DNA of 64,000 nucleotides, taken from assembly GCA_033032865.1 (NCBI GenBank), contig JAWHQI010000239.1, positions 1,054,001 to 1,118,000 on the forward strand, given 5' to 3'. A program made the translations under genes and the position numbers. The first letter of the stretch is position 1. Every line of letters starts with the position of its first letter. Source of the DNA: Dactylorhiza incarnata. Lineage: Eukaryota > Streptophyta > Magnoliopsida > Asparagales > Orchidaceae. This document shows positions 56,091-64,000 of this stretch, piece after piece. The notes under the pieces were generated by a model. The model did no database searches and was not told the DNA's origin. It saw nothing but the letters and a program-made list of their open reading frames with translations.

Positions 56091-59000
56091 ATGTCAGACC
56101 GCCAGTTCCCTCCAAGAGACCGGTCCGATCATAGCGATGACTCCCTGTGGGAGGCTCTGGAGCAAACTAAGAGAGAAGCCGACCAGGCTCAGAAAGCAAC
56201 TGATCAGCGTCTGGACGCGATCAGTCAGGCTCTAGCTCTGCTAACCAAGCGGTTAGCCCCCCAACAGGCCGCGGTTAACCCGGCCATGACTCCTGTTCTA
56301 CCTCCTCCACCTCCATACCCATTTGCGCAGGTCGCTCACTCCCAACCGCCACCAGAAGGTTCTGCGGATCGGCAGAATTTCTACCAGGAGGCCGCGCGCT
56401 GTATGCCGGCTCGAGTCCTTGACTTCCAGGGGGCGGCTTCTCAGGCCGCTCGCTTTTCCTATCCGCCTGAGGTCGCCGCCTACCAGTCCTACCCGGCCGG
56501 AGCACCTGCCCGCTCCTATCAGGTGGCCTGTCCGCAAATGACCGCAGCAGAGATCCCCTACCACCCTGCTTTTTCTCTATACGAGGATGCCGAGGAGAGT
56601 TCTCCCTTCACGGATGAGATCCGGGGAGAGCCGGCTCCGAATAACTTTCGAGAACCACGCTTATCAACATATGGTGGGGAGTCCGATCCGGCAATTCATC
56701 TTCAAGCGTTTGAATCGGCTGTTGCTCTGAGAACCATCACTGATGCAACTAAGTGTAAGCTCCTGGTGACGTCCTTCGATGGACAAGCCAGAGAATGGTT
56801 CTATGGATTGCATCCTCGATCCATTAGATGTTTTGCAGAACTGCGTAGAGAATTTCTGCTTCGATTCTCTACCTCGAAAAAGAGGAAGAACGGTCCGGCA
56901 GCCCTATTTGAGATACGGCAGCAGGAAAACGAAACGTGGGCCCGCTTCGTTGACCGTTTCCAAAGGGAGATAATGGAGGTGCAAAACGTCGATCCAGAGT
57001 TATATAGGGTCGCTCTGATGCATGGCCTTAGGGAGGGGCCGCTGAAATTTGAAGCTCAAATCAGGGAGCCAAAAACATACCAGGAGATGATTAGTCTGGC
57101 TAACAAATTTATCAGGGGAGAAAAGACTAATCCTGGTTATGTTGCCAAATTGCTCAGCAATAACGATCAGTTTAATCCCGCATCAACTCATCAGCAATGT
57201 TACAATCATCCATCTCGGCCTGATTTCGAACCCCGGGCTCAGAGGGGGAGGAATCTTAAGCCTAAACAACCATTCCTCGGCCATCAACGGTTTCAAGATC
57301 AGAAACCGCCGTTGGCCATCGCACGCACTCAACCCATGGGAGCTCCGCAAATAATGCCTGTATATCTGCCGCAGTACATCGCACAACCATCCCCAACTAT
57401 CCCATCCATCCGATATGATGAATCTCAGGAGTCGTTCACCCCTCTCAACGTCACCATGAACGAGGTCGTGCAGATTCTCCAAAAGAGGCCTGACTTCAAG
57501 AGGTCTCCTCCCTTGAAATCAGAAGTTCGCAACCGGAACCCTAACTTTTATTGTGAATATCATAAAGAGGAAGGGCATCAGACTGAGGATTGCCGGGCCC
57601 TCCGGTGGTTGATAGAGAAGCTCCTGAAAGAAGGGAAGCTCCGAGGGTTGATTCGGCAAGAAACCCCGGTTGAGCCGCGAACCGAGAAGAAGAAGGAAGT
57701 GGTCGAAGTGACCTGGGAGTGTGCTGATGTGGAAGAGGCAGGTTGCTATGGGGATATACATCCCACAACCGAGTGTATAGAGGTGAATGACGTTGGCCCT
57801 CTTGGCAACGTCTATTGCATTCATGGTGGGGCAGGAGTAGAATCTTCTCGGAAATCTAGCATCAGGAGAGTTACGAAGCAAGAAGTGGCAGTCGCCTCCA
57901 CTTCTACTCCAGAAAGGGCGGTCGTTACCTTCGGCCAAGAAGATCTTTCCCCAAATGCAAATCCTTTTGATGATGCAGTGGTGATAAAGGCGGTTATTGA
58001 AAACTACACCGTGCACAAAATTCTGATTGATACCGGCAGCTCAGTTAATCTCATTTTCCGTGAAACATTCGAAGCCCTTAAAACTGGAAAGTCTTTACTC
58101 TCCACGGAAGGGCCCCTCTATGGCTTCTCGGGAGAGAAGAAGGAAGTGGAGGGGTGCATAAAGCTTTTGGTATCGCTGGGGGGTATAACAAAGCTGATAA
58201 ACTTCGTGGTGGTGGAAGCCCCAAGCAGCTACTGTGCAATTTTCGGTAGGCCAATTTTGAACGCTTACAGAGCGGTAGTATCTACTTTCCATTTGGCCTT
58301 GCAGTTCGCCACTGAGGGGCGTCAATATCGGATCCGGAGTGATCCAAGGGTTGCTCGCGAATGCTATGTAAAGACAGTTAATGTGATCACCGAGGCACCA
58401 CTTCACAAGGCTCAGAATGACATCTACGAGGTGTCCAAGCTCCCTGAGGAAATCAAAGAAAGCACAGAGCGGAAAGGAGTTTACCTGGAACCTGCCCAGG
58501 AGATCCAAGAAGTCCCCATTGCTGAAGAGGAAGAGAAGAAGCTGATCATCAACGCCGAGCTGTCGGAAGAGGAAAAAGCTCAACTAACCTCCTGCCTGTT
58601 GGAGAACTTGGACATCTTCGCCTGGTCAGCGGAGGACATGCCTGGGGTAGATCCAGACGTAGCGTGCCATCACCTCAACGTCTCTCCTGAATTCAAGCCG
58701 ATCCAACAAAAGAAGAGGGAGGTGGCAACAAAGCTGGCATTACCCATCAGAGAGGAGGTTTCCAAGCTCCTAAAAGCGGGTTTTATTTCTGAAATTCAAT
58801 ATCCAACGTGGATGTCAAACATTGTAATGGTTCCAAAATCTGGTGGGAAGTGGCGCATGTGCGTGGACTTCACAAAGCTCAATAAAGCGTGCCCCAAAGA
58901 TTGCTATCCCTTGCCTCGGATAGATGTTTTAGTAGATTCCGCGGTAGGGTATAATTTCATGAGCTTTCTAGATGCATTTTCTGGTTATCACCAGATTAAG

Positions 59001-60386
59001 ATGCATAAACCTGATATCCCGCATACATCCTTCATTACCAATGATGGATGTTATTATTATCTTGTCATGCCCTTCGGGCTCAAAAATGCGGGGGCGACAT
59101 ATCAGAGGATGATGGACACAGTATTCAAAAAACAGAAAGGGAGAAATCTTGAAGTATATGTAGACGATCTTCTTCTAAAAAGTAAAACTTTTTCAATCCA
59201 TCTGAAAGACCTCGTAGAGACGTTCGCTACTCTGCGGAGGTTCAAATTAAAACTAAATCCTTTGAAATGTGTGTTTGGGGCCAACAAAGGAAAATTTCTG
59301 GGACACCTTCTCACTCCTAATGGCCTCGCGCCAAACCCAGATAAAGTAAAGGCCATCCTAGACATGACCCCTCCTCGCAATCCGAAGGAAGTGCAGCAAC
59401 TTGGGGGGAGGTTGGCAGGATTGAGCCGATTCATTTCCAAGTCGGGGGATAAAAGCGGTCCATTTTTCAAAACACTTAGGGGAGGATCTAAGTTCGAATG
59501 GAGTGAAGAGTGCGATAATGCTTTCGAACAGTTGAAAAAGCAGTTAACCTCAACACCTCTTCTTCAAAGCCCTCGCGAAGGGGAAACACTATTCTTATAC
59601 TTGGGAGTGGGCCTAGATGCGATAAGCTCTGTCCTGGTGCGGGAAGAAAAAAAGAAGCAGTTTCCTATATATTATGTCAGCCACATCCTCAAAGATGCGG
59701 AAACTAGATATTCAATCTTGGAGAAATTAGCCTTGGCTTTGGTCATGTCATCACGAAGGCTCCGCCCCTATTTTCAGGCTCATCCCATTCAGGTGGTCTC
59801 GGACCATCCACTAAAGAGCATCTTGGAAAAGCCGGATCATTCAGGAAGGTTGGCCAAATGGGCAATCGAGTTAAGCGAGTTCGAAATATTATACATTCCC
59901 AGAACGGCAATAAAGGCACAAGTATTGGCAGATTTCTTGGTAGACACGATGGAGTCTAATCCAGAACAAATAGTGCAATCTCCCTTGGCTTGGATCATTT
60001 ATGTGGATGGGGCTTCTGGCAGAAACTCCGTGGGAGCCGGAGTGGCTCTGATCAGTCCAAATGGCATCAGGCTGGAGCAGGCTATCAAATTCTTCTTTTC
60101 AGTTACAAATAACCAGGCCGAATACGAAGCATTCTTGGCCGGCTTGAGACTCGCGAAGGAGCTTGGGATAGAACACGTTCATGTGAAAACTGATTCTCTT
60201 CTGATGGCTTCGCAGGTTCTAGGGAATTATGAAACAAGAGAACCGATATTGAGAAAGTATCTATTTTTAGCTAAGAAAGAAATTGGGAGATTCAAATCCT
60301 TCATTATCGAACATATTCCGAGAACACAGAATGAAGAGGCAGACGAATTGTCAAAGTTTGGTCTTCCATCAGGAGGGGTGACCTAA
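56091..60386 (+). CDS. gag-pol: Gag-Pol of D: Gag, protease, RT, RNase H, archaeal-type RNase H
   Basis: The ATG at 56091 is chosen because it matches the gag start in E (19463); the frame also extends upstream to a GTG at 56016. 1431 codons to TAA at 60384-60386. Gag core about residues 204-343 (FESAVALRTITDATKCKLL, FVDRFQREIMEV); CHHC knuckle CEYHKEEGHQTEDC at 488-501. Aspartic protease DTGSS at 647. RT about 890-1065 with WRMCVDF (921), DAFSGYHQIKM and YVDD (1023-1026). First RNase H lacks its leading Asp (LFLYLGVG) but keeps VVSDHPL. Archaeal-type RNase H follows with D1306, E1344, D1368 and D1418. The second RNase H marks the Tat branch. Apart from the terminal TAA the whole frame looks intact, so loss is recent. 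Confidence 0.92.
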   Translation: MSDRQFPPRDRSDHSDDSLWEALEQTKREADQAQKATDQRLDAISQALALLTKRLAPQQAAVNPAMTPVLPPPPPYPFAQVAHSQPPPEGSADRQNFYQEAARCMPARVLDFQGAASQAARFSYPPEVAAYQSYPAGAPARSYQVACPQMTAAEIPYHPAFSLYEDAEESSPFTDEIRGEPAPNNFREPRLSTYGGESDPAIHLQAFESAVALRTITDATKCKLLVTSFDGQAREWFYGLHPRSIRCFAELRREFLLRFSTSKKRKNGPAALFEIRQQENETWARFVDRFQREIMEVQNVDPELYRVALMHGLREGPLKFEAQIREPKTYQEMISLANKFIRGEKTNPGYVAKLLSNNDQFNPASTHQQCYNHPSRPDFEPRAQRGRNLKPKQPFLGHQRFQDQKPPLAIARTQPMGAPQIMPVYLPQYIAQPSPTIPSIRYDESQESFTPLNVTMNEVVQILQKRPDFKRSPPLKSEVRNRNPNFYCEYHKEEGHQTEDCRALRWLIEKLLKEGKLRGLIRQETPVEPRTEKKKEVVEVTWECADVEEAGCYGDIHPTTECIEVNDVGPLGNVYCIHGGAGVESSRKSSIRRVTKQEVAVASTSTPERAVVTFGQEDLSPNANPFDDAVVIKAVIENYTVHKILIDTGSSVNLIFRETFEALKTGKSLLSTEGPLYGFSGEKKEVEGCIKLLVSLGGITKLINFVVVEAPSSYCAIFGRPILNAYRAVVSTFHLALQFATEGRQYRIRSDPRVARECYVKTVNVITEAPLHKAQNDIYEVSKLPEEIKESTERKGVYLEPAQEIQEVPIAEEEEKKLIINAELSEEEKAQLTSCLLENLDIFAWSAEDMPGVDPDVACHHLNVSPEFKPIQQKKREVATKLALPIREEVSKLLKAGFISEIQYPTWMSNIVMVPKSGGKWRMCVDFTKLNKACPKDCYPLPRIDVLVDSAVGYNFMSFLDAFSGYHQIKMHKPDIPHTSFITNDGCYYYLVMPFGLKNAGATYQRMMDTVFKKQKGRNLEVYVDDLLLKSKTFSIHLKDLVETFATLRRFKLKLNPLKCVFGANKGKFLGHLLTPNGLAPNPDKVKAILDMTPPRNPKEVQQLGGRLAGLSRFISKSGDKSGPFFKTLRGGSKFEWSEECDNAFEQLKKQLTSTPLLQSPREGETLFLYLGVGLDAISSVLVREEKKKQFPIYYVSHILKDAETRYSILEKLALALVMSSRRLRPYFQAHPIQVVSDHPLKSILEKPDHSGRLAKWAIELSEFEILYIPRTAIKAQVLADFLVDTMESNPEQIVQSPLAWIIYVDGASGRNSVGAGVALISPNGIRLEQAIKFFFSVTNNQAEYEAFLAGLRLAKELGIEHVHVKTDSLLMASQVLGNYETREPILRKYLFLAKKEIGRFKSFIIEHIPRTQNEEADELSKFGLPSGGVT

Positions 60387-61709
60387 GAACTCTTTCGTCC
60401 GGCAATAGATGAGACAGAGGAAGAGGAGCTCATGCAGATCGATCAGCATCCTTCCTGGAAAGACCCCTATGAATTGTTTCTGTCAAAAGGAGAGTTTCAT
60501 TCATCAATCAGGGACAGAAATAGATTCAAAAGAAAGGCAGCCTACTACTACTTGATGGCAGGAGTCCTGTATAGGAAAACTCTGATTTCTCCCTCAGCGC
60601 GATGTGTCTCAGAAGAAGAAATTCCGATCATACTTCAGGAAATTCATTCAGGAGAGTGTGGTAGTCATTCAGGAGCGAAGACTTTGGAGAAAAGGATCTT
60701 GCGGCAGGGATATTTCTGGCCGACCATGAGGAAAGATGCTGAAGCATTTGCCAGGCGATGTGTCCAGTGCCAAAAGTTCGCTCCTCTTCAACATTTGCCT
60801 GCTCAGTCTCTCAGGTCGATAACCGCGCCGTGGCCCTTTGCAGTATGGGGAATGGATCTTATGGGACCCTTTCCGATGGCCAGCGGTCAACGCCGTTTCA
60901 TCCTTGTAATGATCGACTATTTCAGTAAGTGGATTGAGGCAAAAGCGCTGGCGAAAACAACAACTCAAATTGTCAAAAACTTCATCTGGGGGGAAATAAT
61001 CTGCCGGCATGGAATTCCGTTAGCAATTGTTACCGATAACGGTCCACAGTTCAACAATTCCGAGATGAAAAGCTTCTGCGATCAGGTGGGAATTGATCTG
61101 CGATTTTACTCAGTACATCATCCCAGGACCAATGGTCAGGTGGAAGCAGCGAACAGGCAAATCCGGCAGCTCTTGATGAAAAGGGTCTTAAATCAAAAAG
61201 GGAATTGGGCGGACCAGCTTCCTTCCATCCTTTGGACTCTTCGTACTACGCCATCTTCAGCTACAGGGGAGACGCCGTTCAAATTATCTCATGGCTCAGA
61301 GGCCGTTGTTCCCGTAGAATTTGAAGTGGTCACTCCAAGGGTTATGTATGCAAAAGAGGGAGGAGAACCATGGATGGATGAAAATGATGAGGCTATGAGG
61401 TATAGTCTGGATCTGATCGAGGAGCTTCAAGACGAGGCAACTATCAGACAGGAGGAAGTTAAAAGGAGGATGGCAAAATATTTTGACAAGAATGTCAGAG
61501 TAAAGCAGTTCGCAAGCGGTGATTTGGTATTAAAGAAGGTAGATGCTGCAGCTAGGTCTGGTAATGTTGGAAAGCTGGATCCTAATTGGGCAGGACCTTT
61601 TATCATCAAAGAAGTATTAAAGAACGGGGCCTACCGTCTCCACACCAGTGAAGGGGAAGACATCCCGCATACTTGGAGCGGTGACGATCTTAAACGATTC
61701 TATCCTTGA
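60387..61709 (+). CDS. Integrase part of D pol, separated by one stop codon
   Basis: Same frame as the upstream ORF, open from the codon after the TAA to TGA 61707-61709; the first internal ATG is 60432. It begins ELFRPAID, which in C (VTELFRPSIEE) is continuous with RNase H, so the stop is a lesion within one polyprotein. The integrase zinc region has HSGECGSHSG and CVQCQKF. The catalytic acids, counted from ATG 56091 through the stop, are D1589 (WGMDLMGP), D1649 (VTDNGPQF) and E1685 (GQVEAANR), giving the expected D-x35-E. The C-terminus GDLVLKKVD...GDDLKRFYP is complete. Without readthrough no integrase would be made from the polyprotein. Confidence 0.9.
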   Translation, partial: ELFRPAIDETEEEELMQIDQHPSWKDPYELFLSKGEFHSSIRDRNRFKRKAAYYYLMAGVLYRKTLISPSARCVSEEEIPIILQEIHSGECGSHSGAKTLEKRILRQGYFWPTMRKDAEAFARRCVQCQKFAPLQHLPAQSLRSITAPWPFAVWGMDLMGPFPMASGQRRFILVMIDYFSKWIEAKALAKTTTQIVKNFIWGEIICRHGIPLAIVTDNGPQFNNSEMKSFCDQVGIDLRFYSVHHPRTNGQVEAANRQIRQLLMKRVLNQKGNWADQLPSILWTLRTTPSSATGETPFKLSHGSEAVVPVEFEVVTPRVMYAKEGGEPWMDENDEAMRYSLDLIEELQDEATIRQEEVKRRMAKYFDKNVRVKQFASGDLVLKKVDAAARSGNVGKLDPNWAGPFIIKEVLKNGAYRLHTSEGEDIPHTWSGDDLKRFYP

Positions 61710-62080
61710 ATTATCTCTTTTATTCTCTACATTTCTTTTGGTATTAAATGAAAAGCCCTATACTGACACCTCTTCTTGTCTGATGGTTCTCTACATGGTG
61801 AATGTAAATATACATATCTCACTCCCCAAACCTCTGAGATATCGCTGAATTCTGCTCGAACCCCCTCGGATTGTAGTCGTAGCGTAAAACCCACCAAGAC
61901 CATGTGATGCGGGGAGTTTTCGCACACGTGTAGTGGTAGCTTGCCAATTCCGCTGCGGAGGTCTTCAGAATTTTGGATCCCGGCCGATATCTGACACACC
62001 CCTGCATCAAGGGAGGTCTAGGTGATTGTCAGCTCTATCATGCCCCGAAGGGATATAGTTACAGCTTTGATGATCTTTCT

Positions 62081-62355
62081 GAGGAAAGCAATGTTCGCCG
62101 CCGAGGCCCACCTGCCCAACTGATCATCATAGTCTGTGACCATCGAATACTCTTAGGTACTCTCGAAACGGTGCCTAGTTGGGCCCACAACTGAGTTGAT
62201 CTCTCTGAGGAAAGCAATGTTCGCCGCCGAGGCCCACCTGCCCAATTGATCAACTCGGCTTGTAACCCTAGGCAAGAGAGCGGATGAGTCGTTTACAGCT
62301 CTTATGACCACTTGAGGAAAGCAATGTTCGCCGCCGAGGCCCACCTGCCCACTTG
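62081..62355 (+). repeat. Triplicated GAGGAAAGCAATG block in the D 3' region
   Basis: GAGGAAAGCAATGTTCGCC followed by GCCGAGGCCCACCTGCCCA occurs at 62081, 62207 and 62314. Spacing is irregular (126 and 107 bp); only the roughly 45-bp block is conserved. Confidence 0.85.
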
Positions 62356-62365
62356 GTCATTTGAG

Positions 62366-62650
62366 TCTGTACATACCTTTTTTATTCTCTCTACAGGGAG
62401 GCATTTGCCTCTTATGGTTTCTTGTATAAGAACAATTCGAGGAAGATTTGGTTAAAACAGGTGCAGGTGTTCGTCTACCCTAATAAAGGGTTATTAAGAC
62501 CGTGCGGTCTGTACATACCTTTTTTATTCTCTCTACAGGGAGGCATTTGCCTCTTATGGTTTCTTGTATAAGAACAATTCGAGGAAGATTTGGTTAGAAC
62601 AGGTGCAGGTGTTCGTCTACCCTAATAAAGGGTTATGATATTAAGACCGT
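62366..62650 (+). repeat. 142-bp direct duplication in the D 3' region
   Basis: TCTGTACATACCTTTTTT begins at 62366 and again at 62508. The two copies are nearly identical through AGGAAGATTTGGTTA and CTACCCTAATAAAGGG, so the duplication is recent. It contains ACCGTGCGGTCTG at the joints. Confidence 0.9.
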
Positions 62651-62689
62651 GCGGTCTGAACATCCAAACCGAACGGTCTGATTGGATAT

Positions 62690-63140
62690 AAGTTGGGATA
62701 TTTCCTGGCAATTATATAATGACCCGAGTGGTTATCCAACCGGGCGACCTTATCAATTTTTTAATTAGGTATCTCCGGAACCGATCATCTATTACCCGGT
62801 TGGCATTCAAGCCGGGCGGGTCCATTCATCTTTTATAAATTGATATTTCTGGAACTAATATATATAATTGCTCGGATCTCATTCTGGTCGGACGGTTTTA
62901 TCTATCTATCCAACCTTTAATAAGTTGGATGTTTTTAGATTTAGTCATATGATTATCCGGATTGTGTTCTAGCCGGGCGAATCTGTCTGTCTTTAAACTA
63001 AGTTGGATATCTCCAAAGCTGATTATCTGATTGTCCGGGTTGTATTCAAACCGGGCGGGATCATCCATCCTTTATAAAGATTGAATATTTCTGGAGCTAA
63101 TTATATGGTCGCTCGGATTGTGCTCTAACCGATCAGGTTA
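62690..63140 (+). repeat. ~78-bp degenerate tandem repeat in the D 3' region
   Basis: About six diverged units with TTGGATATCTCC-type starts at about 62768, 62841, 62927, 63005 and 63083 (73-86 bp apart), alternating with AACCGGGCGG-type blocks. It is older than the 142-bp duplication. Confidence 0.7.
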
Positions 63141-63602
63141 AGCTATTTCTTAGCGAAAATTATCTCTAGACACAATGGATTGCTCGCCAGGACTGAATTC
63201 GAACCGCGTGAAAGTTGTTCATTATTTATAGCAGCAAGTATAAAGTATCTTCAAATGAAAAGAAGCCGCCCGGTCTATATTATAGTCGCATAAGTCTATG
63301 CGTTATGGATCATACTATCAGAAATTAGGCGTGTTGAGATCTAAACAAGTAATCGCACGGTTCGGACAAAGGATCGTCGAAGATAATCCATCATCACTTA
63401 TGCTCGGACCAGGATGTTCGCGCGGTTGGATCATAAAGAGCAAAGAAAAGAGACAAGGTATCACAAGTAAGTAATAATAGAAGGACAATCAGACAGGTAA
63501 AATCTTTGTTTCATTTTTTCAAAATGTGTTTACAAAATATTGACCGCCCGGCCAACAAAAAGAAACCGGCGGTTACAAAAATTAAAACAAAAGACAAGGG
63601 CA

Positions 63603-64000
63603 CTAGTCTGCCGATTCTTTCTTCTTCTTCTTGACAGGAGAATTTGAGTCCGCACCATCGATGTCAGCCTCCGGCGAATAACCTTCGCTTAATGAGGAGG
63701 AGCCGGATGAACTGCTGTCACTAGACCGCCCGGTCTTGCTTGTAGAACCGGTGGTTCCAGAGGACAAGCTGTCCTCGTCGTCGTCGTCGCTGGCATCACC
63801 ATCCGCGTCGGCTTCTTCAGCGGCTTCACCACTTCCATCGCCTCCTTGATGGAGCACGATCTCCCTGCCCGCATCGGCCTCCGCCTCCTCGCCCACCTTA
63901 GTCTTTCCTTTTTGCCTTCGGCTGATTTCGTCAAGTTGAGTCTTCAAGGTGGGGAAGAGGTCGGAGAAGGTGGTACCCTCGAACCCTTCGGTCAGACCGC
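63603..64000 (-). CDS. Antisense acidic ORF at the 3' side of D, open at window edge
   Basis: On the minus strand the frame is open from the window end (64000) to the stop at 63603, at least 132 codons; its start lies beyond the window. The visible N-terminal part reads GLTEGFEGTTFSDLFPTL and KTQLDEISRRQKGKTKVG, then a long Asp/Glu/Ser-rich tract (ADGDASDDDDEDS) and a basic end KKKKKESAD, a possible nuclear-localisation signal. There is no ATG inside the visible upstream portion, so any shorter start would be artificial. Extra antisense ORFs between pol and the 3' LTR are known in Tat-branch elements such as Grande. No enzymatic domain is visible. The low-complexity tail alone could stay open by chance; the mixed-composition N-terminal part argues for real coding. 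Confidence 0.6.
   Translation of the reverse strand, partial: GLTEGFEGTTFSDLFPTLKTQLDEISRRQKGKTKVGEEAEADAGREIVLHQGGDGSGEAAEEADADGDASDDDDEDSLSSGTTGSTSKTGRSSDSSSSGSSSLSEGYSPEADIDGADSNSPVKKKKKESAD

Larger units (their letters stand above)
55232..64000 (+). mobile_element. D: nearly intact Tat-type Gypsy element, 3' end beyond window
   Basis: It inserted into the RT leader of F. It comprises a 5' LTR, gag-pol in one frame with a single stop, and more than 2.2 kb of 3' region with three tandem-repeat families and an antisense ORF. The 3' LTR is not reached, so LTR identity and target duplication cannot be tested. No gene or repeat is seen in 61710-62080 or 63141-63602. The double RNase H places it in the Tat branch. 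Confidence 0.88.

Noticed and set aside
60384..60386. Programmed stop readthrough in D
   Set aside because: The context ACC-TAA-GAA lacks a known readthrough signal and the related element C has a sense codon there; a simple nonsense mutation is more economical, though sibling copies should be read.
1..64000. Search for host genes, tRNA or rRNA genes, organellar inserts
   Set aside because: No cloverleaf-type tRNA, rRNA core or non-transposon protein domain was recognised on either strand; iMet, Asp and Phe matches are primer-binding sites only.

Overview
The window reads as repeat-rich heterochromatin of a flowering-plant nuclear genome. I find no host gene, tRNA or rRNA gene, CRISPR array or bacterial feature. 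Nearly every base belongs to nested LTR retrotransposons (Ty3/Gypsy, plant Tat/Athila and chromovirus types) or to tandem repeats. The plant assignment rests on primer-binding sites for plant tRNA-iMet, tRNA-Asp and tRNA-Phe, on Tat polyproteins with a second RNase H, and on the density of nesting. The species cannot be named from the sequence. Letters A-H, J, K and B2 are my own labels.

Layout. 1-1329: short tandem repeats and unassigned DNA. 1330-2415 and 5879-8244: one diverged satellite of about 180 bp, split by a Tat-like LTR (J, 2416-5878) that itself holds a solo LTR (K, 2671-4721). 8245-40875: a decayed Tat element (E) in three pieces (8245-8989, 19418-19966, 37776-40875). E was split first by a minus-strand solo LTR (A, 8990-19417, target duplication CACGC), which later received a small non-autonomous element with apparently identical LTRs (H, 9204-14850, ATAAC). 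It was also split by a degenerate chromovirus (B, 19967-37775, TTGTG), whose 5' LTR received another chromovirus (G, 21606-30794, GTAGC). 40876-51417: a second fragment of the B family (B2) split by a Tat element with complete LTRs and no gag or protease (C, 41974-50578, ATGGT). 51418-55231: 3' part of a minus-strand Gypsy element (F). 55232-64000: a Tat element (D) inserted in F, running off the window, with one stop codon in an otherwise continuous gag-pol frame.

How the parts work together. Each family shows the usual LTR logic: TG...CA ends, TATA box, primer-binding site, gag-pol, polypurine tract. Only D retains a nearly complete enzyme set (Gag, protease, RT, RNase H, archaeal-type RNase H, integrase). 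H carries only a small Gag-like protein and must have moved with proteins supplied in trans.

Most interesting signals: five 34-35 bp palindromes with partly compensated changes just upstream of the TATA box in H; similar palindrome arrays in the unrelated LTRs K and C; a cluster of 19 W-box-type motifs in the A/B LTR; an antisense acidic ORF at the end of D that stays open to the window edge; a tRNA-Phe primer site in C; and several separate tandem-repeat families in the 3' regions of C and D. None of this amounts to a clearly new system. The palindromic promoters and the antisense ORF are the best candidates for follow-up. All readings were made by eye; divergence and copy numbers are approximate.
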